From assembly GCF_000342045.1 (NCBI RefSeq), contig NZ_AONQ01000007.1, forward strand, positions 1 through 64,000: DNA of 64,000 bases, in the 5' to 3' direction. Each line of letters begins with the position of its first letter. Position 1 is the stretch's first letter. This document shows, piece after piece, positions 48,526 to 56,042 of the stretch. A program made the translations under genes and the position numbers. The notes under the pieces are model-generated. The model had not been told where the DNA came from and searched no databases. It was given only the letters and a program-made list of their open reading frames with translations. The stretch comes from Paramagnetospirillum caucaseum. Lineage in GTDB: Bacteria; Pseudomonadota; Alphaproteobacteria; Rhodospirillales; Magnetospirillaceae.

Positions 48526-49684
48526 ACAGGTCAGGCATCTCCCTGGCCAGGGCCTGGCGCTCGCCGGCCCGCGCGCCCGAAAGGGCGAAGCCCAGGGCCT
48601 TGCCGTCGGGGGCGATGAACAGCGCCTTGCGGTCGCGGCCCTCGCCCTCGATCACCCATTCGCCGGCGGCGCCCGGAGCCGGCGGACAGACCACCATGGG
48701 CAGGGCCGGGGTCTTGACCACCACCGGCAGGGCGGGCAGCTTCAGCGCGGTCTCCGTCCCCGCCAGGGTGGCGGCCAGGGCCTTGGCCTCGGCCATCAGC
48801 GGCAGGACGAAGGGCAGCGGCCCGGCCGGCGTCTCGGCGCAGTCGCCGATGGCGAAGATGTCGGGGTCCGAGGTCCGCAGGAAACGGTCGACCGTGATCC
48901 CGCGCTCCACCTTCAGCCCGGCCTCGAAGGCCAGCCGGGTGCGCGGCACCAGGCCGATGGCCGACAGCGCCTGGTCGTAATGAATCATGGTGGCGTCGTC
49001 GAGGGCGGCGCGGCCCTTGTTCCAATAGGCCACCGAGCGGCCGAGATGGAAGGTGATTCCGGCATCGCCCAGCGCCCTGGCCATCTCCTCGCCCAGCGCC
49101 TGCGGCAGCAGGCGGCCCAGGGGCCAGGGCGCCGGATCGACCACGGTGACGTGGTGGCCGGACCCGGCCAGATCGTTGGCGAATTCCGAGCCGATCAGCC
49201 CGGCGCCCACCAGCAGGACGCGCCCCCCCGGCTTGAGCGCGGCGCGCCAGGCGGTGTAATCGTCGAGATCGTTGACCGTGCGGATCTCGGCGTCCTCGCA
49301 GCCCTCGACCCAATAGGGCCGGGGATCGGCGCCGATGGCCAGCACCAGCCGGCCATAGCCCAACTCGACCTCGCCGCCGTCAGGGCGGCGCACCACCACT
49401 TTCCGGGCATCGCGGCGGATGGCGGCGACCCGGTGGCGGACCAGGATGGTGGCCTTGAGGTCGGCCGCCATCTGTTCGGCACTCTTCTGCACCAGGGAGG
49501 ACGGGGCCTTGCCCTGGGCGAAGGCGGCGGACAGCATGGGCTTGGAGTAGGACTCGCCGCCGTCGGCGGTGACGATGGTGATGGCGATTCCGGCGTCCAG
49601 CTTCCTCAACTCGCGGGCCAGGGTATACCCCCCCAGCCCGCTGCCGAGGATGACCACACCGTTCTCAGCGGCGGAGTTGCTCAT
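48521..49684 (-). CDS. FAD-dependent rubredoxin reductase (AlkT/NorW type)
   Basis: A 387-residue cytoplasmic flavoprotein that passes electrons from NAD(P)H to rubredoxin. The N-terminal FAD Rossmann motif is VVILGSGLGGYTLARELRK, the NAD(P)H motif is VLLVGAGLIGSEFANDL, and the second FAD motif is DIFAIGDCAE, spaced as in the family. The C-terminal domain is longer than in some homologues (ending ALAREMPDLL). The ATG at 49684 follows GGAGG with nine bases between; an extended in-frame start at 49843 would read through the rubredoxin gene. Only four bases separate it from the upstream rubredoxin stop, so the genes are probably co-transcribed and co-translated. Substrate choice is supported by two rubredoxin neighbours. 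Confidence 0.92.
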   Translation of the reverse strand: MSNSAAENGVVILGSGLGGYTLARELRKLDAGIAITIVTADGGESYSKPMLSAAFAQGKAPSSLVQKSAEQMAADLKATILVRHRVAAIRRDARKVVVRRPDGGEVELGYGRLVLAIGADPRPYWVEGCEDAEIRTVNDLDDYTAWRAALKPGGRVLLVGAGLIGSEFANDLAGSGHHVTVVDPAPWPLGRLLPQALGEEMARALGDAGITFHLGRSVAYWNKGRAALDDATMIHYDQALSAIGLVPRTRLAFEAGLKVERGITVDRFLRTSDPDIFAIGDCAETPAGPLPFVLPLMAEAKALAATLAGTETALKLPALPVVVKTPALPMVVCPPAPGAAGEWVIEGEGRDRKALFIAPDGKALGFALSGARAGERQALAREMPDLL

Positions 49685-49688
49685 GATG

Positions 49689-49853
49689 TCAGTCCTCCTG
49701 GACTTCGAAATCCGACTTGGACACGCCGCAATCGGGGCAGGCCCAATCGTCGGGGATATCCTCGAAGGCGGTGCCGGGGGCGATGCCGTCGTCGGGCATT
49801 CCGACCGCCGGGTCATAGACGAAGCCGCACACGACACAGACATACTTCTTCAT
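49689..49853 (-). CDS. Rubredoxin (short, 54 aa)
   Basis: A small cytoplasmic one-iron electron carrier. Its four iron ligands are in CVVCG and CPDCG, with the conserved [17 protein letters not shown] core between them. A strong AGGAGG ribosome-binding site precedes the ATG at 49853. It sits between a second rubredoxin and the reductase in one minus-strand cluster, so it probably receives electrons from the reductase and passes them to rubrerythrin or another diiron enzyme. Confidence 0.97.
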   Translation of the reverse strand: MKKYVCVVCGFVYDPAVGMPDDGIAPGTAFEDIPDDWACPDCGVSKSDFEVQED

Positions 49854-49885
49854 GACGAGATCCTCCTGGTTGGATTGCTGGTTGC

Positions 49886-50089
49886 TCAGACGGCCATCTT
49901 GGGCGGGATCCAGGCGGTTTCCTGGTGGGGCTCGAAGTCTTCCTTGCTGACCCCGCAATCGGGGCAGGACCAGTCGTCGGGGATGTCCTCGAAGGCGGTT
50001 CCCGCGGGGATCCCGTCCTCGGGCAGGCCGAGAACGGGGTCATAGACCAGGCCGCACACCACGCAGATCCAGATCTGATCGTTGCTCAT
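49886..50089 (-). CDS. Rubredoxin with C-terminal tail (67 aa)
   Basis: Same fold and ligands (CVVCG, CPDCG) as its downstream neighbour and about 80% identical to it over the core, so the two are tandem paralogues. It differs by a 14-residue C-terminal extension ending WIPPKMAV, which might set partner choice. AAGGAG lies eight bases ahead of the ATG at 50089. It is 23 bases downstream of rubrerythrin in the same orientation. Confidence 0.97.
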   Translation of the reverse strand: MSNDQIWICVVCGLVYDPVLGLPEDGIPAGTAFEDIPDDWSCPDCGVSKEDFEPHQETAWIPPKMAV

Positions 50090-50112
50090 CTTCCGGTCTC
50101 CTTATGTGCGGC

Positions 50113-50589
50113 TCAGCCCTTGTGGGCATTCAGGGTGGCCTGGTAGTGGCCGGCGTGCTTCTCCTCGACCTTGGCCAGGGCGGCGAAGCGCTTGGCGGCG
50201 GTGGCGAGGATCTTGGCGAAGCGCTCGGCGTGCTCCTTGGACTCGGCGATCTGCTCGTCCATCTCGGCGACGGCGGCGGAATGCCCCTCCTGCTCGGCCA
50301 GATGGCGGAACTTCGGGTACATCTCGGTATATTCGTAGGTCTCGCCGTCGATGGCCATCTGCAGCATCTTCTCGACCGTCAGCTCGGCCTTGGGATAGAG
50401 CAGTTCGAGGTGGCCGAAGGCGTGCATGGTTTCCTGCTCGGCGGTGCGCTCGAAGACCTCGGCCACCTCGACGGCGCCCAGCTCGCGGGCCCGGCGGGCG
50501 AAGTACAGGTACTTGCGGTTGGCCATGGACTCGCCGGCGAAGGCCGCTTCGAGGTTGGCGATGGTGGGGGAGGCGGGGTTGAAGGCCAT
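50113..50589 (-). CDS. Rubrerythrin-type diiron protein lacking the fused rubredoxin domain
   Basis: A 158-residue cytoplasmic ferritin-like protein that, in this family, reduces hydrogen peroxide using electrons from rubredoxin. Diiron ligands are visible in FAGESMANRKY, EQETMH (ExxH) and EEKHAGHY (second ExxH). Classical rubrerythrin carries a C-terminal rubredoxin domain; here the protein stops after the four-helix part (ATLNAHKG) and two separate rubredoxin genes follow, which may supply that function in trans. The ATG at 50589 is preferred over 50598 because AAGGAG sits nine bases ahead of the former and touches the latter. It is first in the cluster; paired ATCGAT palindromes lie upstream. 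Confidence 0.93.
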   Translation of the reverse strand: MAFNPASPTIANLEAAFAGESMANRKYLYFARRARELGAVEVAEVFERTAEQETMHAFGHLELLYPKAELTVEKMLQMAIDGETYEYTEMYPKFRHLAEQEGHSAAVAEMDEQIAESKEHAERFAKILATAAKRFAALAKVEEKHAGHYQATLNAHKG

Positions 50590-50636
50590 TGGGGTCATCT
50601 CCTTGGTGTGAACCGATGGACAGACCCTATCGAAAA

Positions 50637-50691
50637 CAATTGATCGATTGAAACGAGTTAAACTTGTTTCTAAAATCGAATTTATCGATTT
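50637..50691. promoter_or_regulatory. Paired ATCGAT-core inverted repeats upstream of rubrerythrin
   Basis: CAATTGATCGATTG (50637-50650) and AAATCGA-N5-TCGATTT (50673-50691, perfect arms) lie in an AT-rich gap 48-102 bases upstream of the rubrerythrin start. Sharing a core suggests two sites for one regulator, perhaps an oxidative-stress or iron regulator; identity unknown. The gap also borders the outer-membrane factor stop codon. Confidence 0.5.
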
Positions 50692-50699
50692 ATATGGGT

Positions 50700-52091
50700 T
50701 TATCCCCCCGCCTGCCAGCCGCCGCCCAGCGCCTTGTAGAGGCCGACCGCCGCCTGCAGCTGGGTCAGGCGGGCCTGGGCCAGGGAATCCTGGGCCGAGA
50801 ACAGGGTCTTCTGGGTGTTGAGCACGGTGGTGACATCGACGATGCCGCCGGCCAGTTGGGCCTGGGCGATCTCGAAGGCGCGGCGCGCCGTGGCCTCGGC
50901 GAGGCGCTGGGCCGCCACCTCCTCGGCGGACTTTTCCACGGCGATCAGGGCGTTTTCCACGTCCGAGAAGGCCGAGGCCACCGCCTTGCGGTAGGTCTGG
51001 GACAGCTCCTCGAAGCGGGCGCGCTTCTGCTCCACCGTGCCGGCGATCTTGCCGCCGTCGAAGATCGCCTGGGTGGCGGAGGAGGCCACCGACCACAGCA
51101 GGCTCTGGGCGGTCATCATCTTCATGAGGTCCAGGCTCTGGAAGCCGCCCTCGCCGGTCAGCGAGATGGACGGGAACCAGGCGGCGCGGGCCGCCGCGAT
51201 GTCGGCGTTGGCGGCCCGCAGGGACGCCTCGGCCGATTGCACGTCGGGACGCCGGGCCAGCAGCCCGGACGGCAGCCCCGCCCCCACCGCCGGCACCGCC
51301 AGGACGCCCAGGCTCTCGGGCACCAGGCCGAATTCCTCGGGCAGACGCCCCGTCAGGATGGCCAGGGCGTTGTAGTCCTGGCGCATCTGGCGCTCCAGCG
51401 GCGCCAGGGTCGCCTTCTGGGTGGCCAGCACGCTTTCCTGCTGCGCCACGTCCAGGGAGGTGGCGGTGCCCGCCAGTTGGCGGTCGCGGAACACCGCCAG
51501 GATGCCCTCGGAATTATGGATGGAATCCTTGACCAGCCGGATGCGCTCCTGCAGCCCCAGGATCTCGAAATAGGTGGTCGCCACCCCTGACTGGGCGGTC
51601 AGCACGGCGGTCTGCAGGTCGAAGCGGGACGCCTGGGCCGCCGCCTGGGCCGAATCCACCGCCGCCGCGTTCTTGCCCCAGAAATCGATCTCGTAGCTGG
51701 CGGTCAGGGTGGCGCTGGTGGTGGTGGTGTGCCGCGCCTTGGTCGTGGTGGTGGTGCTGGCCGCCCGCGAGGCGCGGGCCCGCGTCGCGCCGGCCTCGGC
51801 CGACAGCGAGGGCAGCAGCGACGCCCCGGCGATGCCCAGCTGGGCATCGGCCTGCCGCACCCTGGCGGTGGCGGCGGCCAGGTCGAAATTGGCGGTCCGG
51901 GCGCCGGCCATCAGTTCGTCCAGGCGGGTGGAGCCGAACTGCCGCCACCAATCGGTCCCCGGCCAGACGTTGCCCCCGGCCGCGTTCGTCCACCGGGCGG
52001 GCGGCGGGGTCTCGGGCCGAACATAGGGATCGCCCACCGAGCAGGCCGACAACAGCAGCAGGGCAAGGGCGGGAACGGCTTTCTTCGTCAC
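50700..52091 (-). CDS. RND efflux outer-membrane factor lipoprotein (NodT/OprM type)
   Basis: A 463-residue TolC-like channel. The GTG at 52091, preceded by AGGAG at eight bases, gives MTKKAVPALALLLLSAC, a lipoprotein signal with the modified cysteine at 17. The body shows the OMF repeats: RWTNAAGGNVWPGTDWWRQFG, ANFDLAAATARVRQADAQLG, then a second copy (RRPDVQSAEASLRAANADIA) and ISLTGEGGFQS. A longer frame to 52130 exists but lacks a better start. It lies downstream of mdtC on the same strand, interrupted by the plus-strand recombinase-like gene, so it probably has its own promoter while serving the MdtABC pump, and possibly the channel-less MexAB-like pair. Confidence 0.93.
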   Translation of the reverse strand: MTKKAVPALALLLLSACSVGDPYVRPETPPPARWTNAAGGNVWPGTDWWRQFGSTRLDELMAGARTANFDLAAATARVRQADAQLGIAGASLLPSLSAEAGATRARASRAASTTTTTKARHTTTTSATLTASYEIDFWGKNAAAVDSAQAAAQASRFDLQTAVLTAQSGVATTYFEILGLQERIRLVKDSIHNSEGILAVFRDRQLAGTATSLDVAQQESVLATQKATLAPLERQMRQDYNALAILTGRLPEEFGLVPESLGVLAVPAVGAGLPSGLLARRPDVQSAEASLRAANADIAAARAAWFPSISLTGEGGFQSLDLMKMMTAQSLLWSVASSATQAIFDGGKIAGTVEQKRARFEELSQTYRKAVASAFSDVENALIAVEKSAEEVAAQRLAEATARRAFEIAQAQLAGGIVDVTTVLNTQKTLFSAQDSLAQARLTQLQAAVGLYKALGGGWQAGG

Positions 52092-52270
52092 GTCGGCTAC
52101 TCCTGGCATCCCGGGTTCAACGACCATCACGGGCGTTGATATTTCGGAGGCGGAAGAATCGGGTTTCGGTCACGGCCGGCTCATATTTGCCATGCGAAAC
52201 CACAATGCAAAACTCATATGGTGGGAAAAACCCAGAATCTGCGCCACCGGACCACAAGGGATCGTAGGCC

Positions 52271-52296
52271 GCAGAATCGTGCAGAATCACACTGCA
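52271..52296. promoter_or_regulatory. Direct plus inverted repeats between OMF and recombinase-like genes
   Basis: GCAGAATC occurs twice 10 bases apart (52271-52278, 52281-52288), one helical turn. The second copy also forms TGCAG-N7-CTGCA (52280-52296). The site lies in the 271-base divergent gap and could bind the neighbouring HTH protein. No confident promoter was found in the gap. Confidence 0.35.
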
Positions 52297-52362
52297 TAAA
52301 CTGTGGACAAGCTGTGGAAAGGCGCTACCCTCCCCCGTGGCGACAACGAGAGCCGAACGGGG

Positions 52363-52905
52363 ATGATCGTCGGGTATTTCCGCAGGATCGACGGTGACGA
52401 GGTGGCGGCGCCCATGGCGCTGCTGCGCGCCGAGCGCTGCCTGCGCATCGAAACCGATCCGGTGGGGCGCAGCGATTCCCGCACCCTTCTGCTCGACGGC
52501 CTGGACCGCGGCGACGTGCTGGTCTCGCCCTCCCTCGACCATCTGGCGGTCAGCCTGTCCGACGTGGTGCGCATCGCCCGCCACGCGCACGGGCGCGGCG
52601 CCACCCTGCGGCTGGTGCTGGAGAAGGTGGACACCTCGCTGCCGGCGGCCCGCAACGTCCTGGTGGCGCTCGACGCCTTCGAGGCGGCGCAGCGGTCGGC
52701 GCGGCGCCGGGCGGGGGTGGAGCAGGCCGCCCTGTCGGGCAACCGCCCGGGCCGGCCGCGCAAGCTGGACGCGGCGACGCTGCGCCGCCTCAAGGCCGAA
52801 ATGGAGGCCGGGCGCAGCTTCGCCGCCCTGGCCCAGGAGCTGGGCATCCACCCGACCACGGTGATGCGCCGCCTGCGCGCCCTGGAGGACGGGGATGGGG
52901 GCTGA
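52363..52905 (+). CDS. Degenerate serine-recombinase-like protein with C-terminal HTH (probable regulator)
   Basis: About 180 residues with resolvase/invertase layout: N-terminal MIVGYFRRIDGDE aligns with the usual GYARVST, then LLDGLDRGDVLVSPSLDHL with the L-L--GD-LVV--LDRL segment, then LRLVLEKVDT, and a C-terminal Hin-like helix-turn-helix (GRPRKLDAATLRRLK, FAALAQELGIHPTTVMRRL). The catalytic serine is replaced (RRID in place of RVST) and both arginines of LDRLxR are lost (LDHLAV). It should therefore be unable to recombine DNA, and most likely binds it as a regulator. The ATG at 52363 is chosen because homology starts there; a GTG at 52303 is possible. It is wedged between mdtC and the OMF gene on the opposite strand. 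Confidence 0.8.
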   Translation: MIVGYFRRIDGDEVAAPMALLRAERCLRIETDPVGRSDSRTLLLDGLDRGDVLVSPSLDHLAVSLSDVVRIARHAHGRGATLRLVLEKVDTSLPAARNVLVALDAFEAAQRSARRRAGVEQAALSGNRPGRPRKLDAATLRRLKAEMEAGRSFAALAQELGIHPTTVMRRLRALEDGDGG

Positions 52906-52910
52906 GGCCC

Positions 52911-55900
52911 TCATGCCGCCGCCCGCCGGCTCTTGCGCCATGCCTTGAGCCGGGCCAGCCAGAGATAGACCACCGGCGTGGTGTAAAGGGTCAGCAGCTG
53001 CGACAGCAGCAGCCCGCCGACGATGGCGATGCCCAGCGGCCGGCGCAGCGCCCCGCCCGGCCCCGAGGCCAGGGCCAGCGGCACAGCGCCCAGCAGGGCG
53101 GTCAGCGTGGTCATGGTGATGGGCCGGAAGCGGGTGCGGCAGGCCTCGACGATGGCGTCCAGCGGCGTGGCGCCCTGGCGCTCGGCCTCGATGGCGAAGT
53201 CCACCATCAGGATGCCGTTCTTCTTGACGATGCCCATCAGCAGGAACACGCCGATGACGCTGATCAGGGTCAGCTCGGTATTGGTGCCCATCAGGGCCAG
53301 CAGCGCCCCGATGCCCGCCGACGGCAGGGTCGAGATGATGGTGATGGGGTGGAGCAGGCTTTCGTACAGCACGCCCAGCACGATGTAGATGGCCAGCAGG
53401 GCGGCGAGGACCAGCACCGGCTGGTCCTTGAGCGAGGCGGCGAACACCTTGGCGTTGCCGGCGAATTCCCAGCGCACCGACGGCGGCAGGCCGATGCCGC
53501 GCGCAGCCGCCTGCAGCTTCTCGGCCGCCTCGCCCAGCGGCACGCCGGGGGCGAGGTTGAAGGTCAGGGTGGCCGCCGGGAACTGGCCCTGGTGGGCCAC
53601 CGAGACCGGCGCAGTGGCCGGCTCGAAGCGGGCCAGGGCGTCCAGCGGCACCTGACGGCCGTCCTTGGACTTGATCCACAGCAGGTGCAGCGACGCCGGG
53701 TCCTCCTGAAAGCGCGGCTCCACCTCGAGCACCACCTTGTACTGGTTGCGCTGGGTGTAGATGGTCGAGACCTGCCGCTGGGCGAAGGCGTTCTGCAGCA
53801 CCTGGTCCACCTCGGTCATGGACACGCCCAGCCGGGCGGCGGCGTCGCGGTCCACCACCACCTGCATCTGGGGAATGGCGGCGTCCTGGTCCGAGGAGAC
53901 GTCGGCCAGGCCGGGCTCGGCCTTGAGCCGTTCCACCAGCCTGGGCGTCCATTCGCGCAATTCCTCCAGCGATTCGCTCCACAGCACGAACTGGAACTGC
54001 GCCTTGCCCATGCGCCCGCCGATGCGGATGTCCTGGCCGGCCATCAGGAACACCGAGACGCCTTCCACCTGGGCCAGCTTCGGCCTGAGGCGGTTGATGA
54101 CGTCCTGGGCGGATTCCTTGCGCTCGCCCAGGGGCTTCAGGTTGATGAACATGCGGCCCGTGTGCCCGGCCCCGCCCGGCCCGCCGCTGCCGACGAACGA
54201 GCCCAGCCCCTCCACCGCCGGGTCGGCGAGGACCACTTCGGCCGCCTTCTGCTGACGCTCGGCGATGGTGCGGAACGAGATGTCGACGCGGCCCTCGACG
54301 CTGGCGAACACCAGCCCGGTATCCTGAGGCGGAAAGAAGCCCTTGGCCACCTGGCCGTAGAGGAACACGGTCAGCCCCACCGTGCCCAGGGTCACCCCCA
54401 GCATCAGGCGGCGATGGACCAGCGCCCAGCCCAGCGTGCGCTCGTAAAACCGCTCCATCCAGACCATGGCCGCCTCCCCCGCCCTGGCCGGGCCGGACAG
54501 CGGGCGCGGCTTGGGCCGCAGGGCCATCAGGTGGCCGAACAGGGTGGGCGTCACGGTCAGCGACACCACCGCCGAGATGATGATCGCCACCGACAGGGTC
54601 ACGGCGAACTCGCGGAACAGGCGGCCCAGGATGCCGCCCATGAACAGCAGGGGGATGAACACCGCCACCAGCGACAGGGTGATGGAGACGACGGTGAAGA
54701 CGATCTCCTTCGAGCCCTTGATGGCCGCCTCCAGCGGCCCCTCGCCCTTCTCCATGTGGCGCGAGATGTTCTCGATCATCACGATGGCGTCGTCGACCAC
54801 GAAGCCCACCGAGATGGTCACCGCCATCAGCGAGATGTTGTTCAGGCTGTAGCCCACCAGCCACATGAAGGCGAAGGTGCCGGCCAGGGACAGCGGCACC
54901 GTCACCGAGGCGGCGAGCGTCGGGGTCATCCGTCCCAGGGTCAGGTAGACCACCATCACCACCAGCCCGATGGAGATGGCCAGGGTGGTCTCCACGTCCT
55001 GCAGGTTGCCGCGGATGTTGACGGTGCGGTCGGAAACCACCGAGACCTTGGTGCCGGCCGGCATCCAGCGCCGCAACTGGGGCAGGATCTCCTTGATCAG
55101 CTCCACCGTCTCGACCACGTTGGCGCCCGGCTGCTTGCTGATGATCACCAGCACCGCCTTGTCGCGGTTGAACCACCCCCCCAGGCGGGTGTTCTCCACC
55201 GAATCCACCACCGAGGCCACCGCCGACAGCCGCACGATGGCGCCGTCCGCCGACTTGATGATCAGCGGGGCATAGCCGGCGGCGGTGAACAGCTGGTCGT
55301 TGGCGCTGATGCTCATGGATTCCGAGGCGCCGTCCAGGCTGCCCTTGGGGCTGTTGATGTTGGCCTGCGCCAGGGCGTTGCGCACGTCCTCGAGCCCCAC
55401 CCCCATGGCCGCCAGCCGGTCGGGATTGACCCGGACCCGCACGGCGGGCTTCTCGGCACCCGACAGCGTCACCTGCGCCACCCCGTTCACCTGGGAGATG
55501 CGGCTGGCCAGGATGGCGTCGGCGGCGTCGAACACCTTGGCCGGCGGCAGCGAATCCGAGGTCACCGCCAGGATCAGGATCGGCGATTCCGCCGGGTTGA
55601 TCTTGCGGTAGGTGGGCGGCTGGGGCAGGTCGACGGCCAGTTCCGAGGCGGCGGCGTTGATGGCCGCCTGCACGTCGTGGGCGGCGCCGTTGATGGAACG
55701 GTCCAGGTCGAACTGCACGGTGATGGAGGTGGAGCCCTGGCTGCTGGTCGAGGTCATCTCGGCCACGCCGGGAATCTCGCCCAGGCGGCGCTCCAGCGGC
55801 GCCGCCACCGTGGCGGCCATGGTGGCGGGGTCGGCGCCGGGCAGCTTGGCCGACACGGCGATGGTGGGAAAATCCACCTTGGGCAGCGGCGCCACCGGCA

Positions 55901-56042
55901 GCCGGCCGAAGGCCACCATGCCGGTGAGGAACAGCCCCACCGCCAGCAGCATGGTCGCCACCGGGCGACGGATGAAGATGGCGGAGAAGCCGCCGCCCTC
56001 CCCTTTTCGGGGCGCGGGCGGGACGCCCGCGCTCCCAGTCAC
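52911..56042 (-). CDS. mdtC: RND efflux pump subunit, MdtC-like
   Basis: A 1,043-residue inner-membrane RND transporter. The proton-relay motif FVVDDAIVMIENISRH holds D417 and D418, and the opening FIRRPVATMLLAVGLF matches the family. MdtB and MdtC form a heterotrimer in Escherichia coli; both being present side by side here supports the same arrangement. The GTG at 56042 overlaps the mdtB stop (GTGA). The first 17 or so residues (MTGSAGVPPAPRKGEGGG) are unlike homologues and are coded by a palindromic repeat at 56012-56032. It converges with the recombinase-like gene, leaving five bases between them. Substrates cannot be predicted; the family exports bile salts, novobiocin-type drugs and others. 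Confidence 0.93.
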   Translation of the reverse strand: MTGSAGVPPAPRKGEGGGFSAIFIRRPVATMLLAVGLFLTGMVAFGRLPVAPLPKVDFPTIAVSAKLPGADPATMAATVAAPLERRLGEIPGVAEMTSTSSQGSTSITVQFDLDRSINGAAHDVQAAINAAASELAVDLPQPPTYRKINPAESPILILAVTSDSLPPAKVFDAADAILASRISQVNGVAQVTLSGAEKPAVRVRVNPDRLAAMGVGLEDVRNALAQANINSPKGSLDGASESMSISANDQLFTAAGYAPLIIKSADGAIVRLSAVASVVDSVENTRLGGWFNRDKAVLVIISKQPGANVVETVELIKEILPQLRRWMPAGTKVSVVSDRTVNIRGNLQDVETTLAISIGLVVMVVYLTLGRMTPTLAASVTVPLSLAGTFAFMWLVGYSLNNISLMAVTISVGFVVDDAIVMIENISRHMEKGEGPLEAAIKGSKEIVFTVVSITLSLVAVFIPLLFMGGILGRLFREFAVTLSVAIIISAVVSLTVTPTLFGHLMALRPKPRPLSGPARAGEAAMVWMERFYERTLGWALVHRRLMLGVTLGTVGLTVFLYGQVAKGFFPPQDTGLVFASVEGRVDISFRTIAERQQKAAEVVLADPAVEGLGSFVGSGGPGGAGHTGRMFINLKPLGERKESAQDVINRLRPKLAQVEGVSVFLMAGQDIRIGGRMGKAQFQFVLWSESLEELREWTPRLVERLKAEPGLADVSSDQDAAIPQMQVVVDRDAAARLGVSMTEVDQVLQNAFAQRQVSTIYTQRNQYKVVLEVEPRFQEDPASLHLLWIKSKDGRQVPLDALARFEPATAPVSVAHQGQFPAATLTFNLAPGVPLGEAAEKLQAAARGIGLPPSVRWEFAGNAKVFAASLKDQPVLVLAALLAIYIVLGVLYESLLHPITIISTLPSAGIGALLALMGTNTELTLISVIGVFLLMGIVKKNGILMVDFAIEAERQGATPLDAIVEACRTRFRPITMTTLTALLGAVPLALASGPGGALRRPLGIAIVGGLLLSQLLTLYTTPVVYLWLARLKAWRKSRRAAA
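56012..56032. repeat. Palindromic GC-rich repeat at mdtB/mdtC junction
   Basis: GCGCGGGCG-GGA-CGCCCGCGC, a perfect 9-bp inverted repeat with a three-base loop, lying within the mdtC start region. It resembles interspersed palindromic repeats of GC-rich proteobacteria; copy number elsewhere cannot be judged from this window. Confidence 0.5.

Noticed and set aside
49684-49843. Longer start for rubredoxin reductase
   Set aside because: It would run through the rubredoxin gene out of frame, and the Rossmann fold begins just after the ATG at 49684, which has its own ribosome-binding site.
50590-51096. Upstream extension of the rubrerythrin frame into the OMF gene
   Set aside because: The extension is Arg/Gly-rich shadow; rubrerythrin homology and AAGGAG both point to 50589.
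52363-52905. An active site-specific recombinase or mobile element
   Set aside because: Catalytic residues are missing and no inverted crossover sites, transposase or element ends are seen around it.
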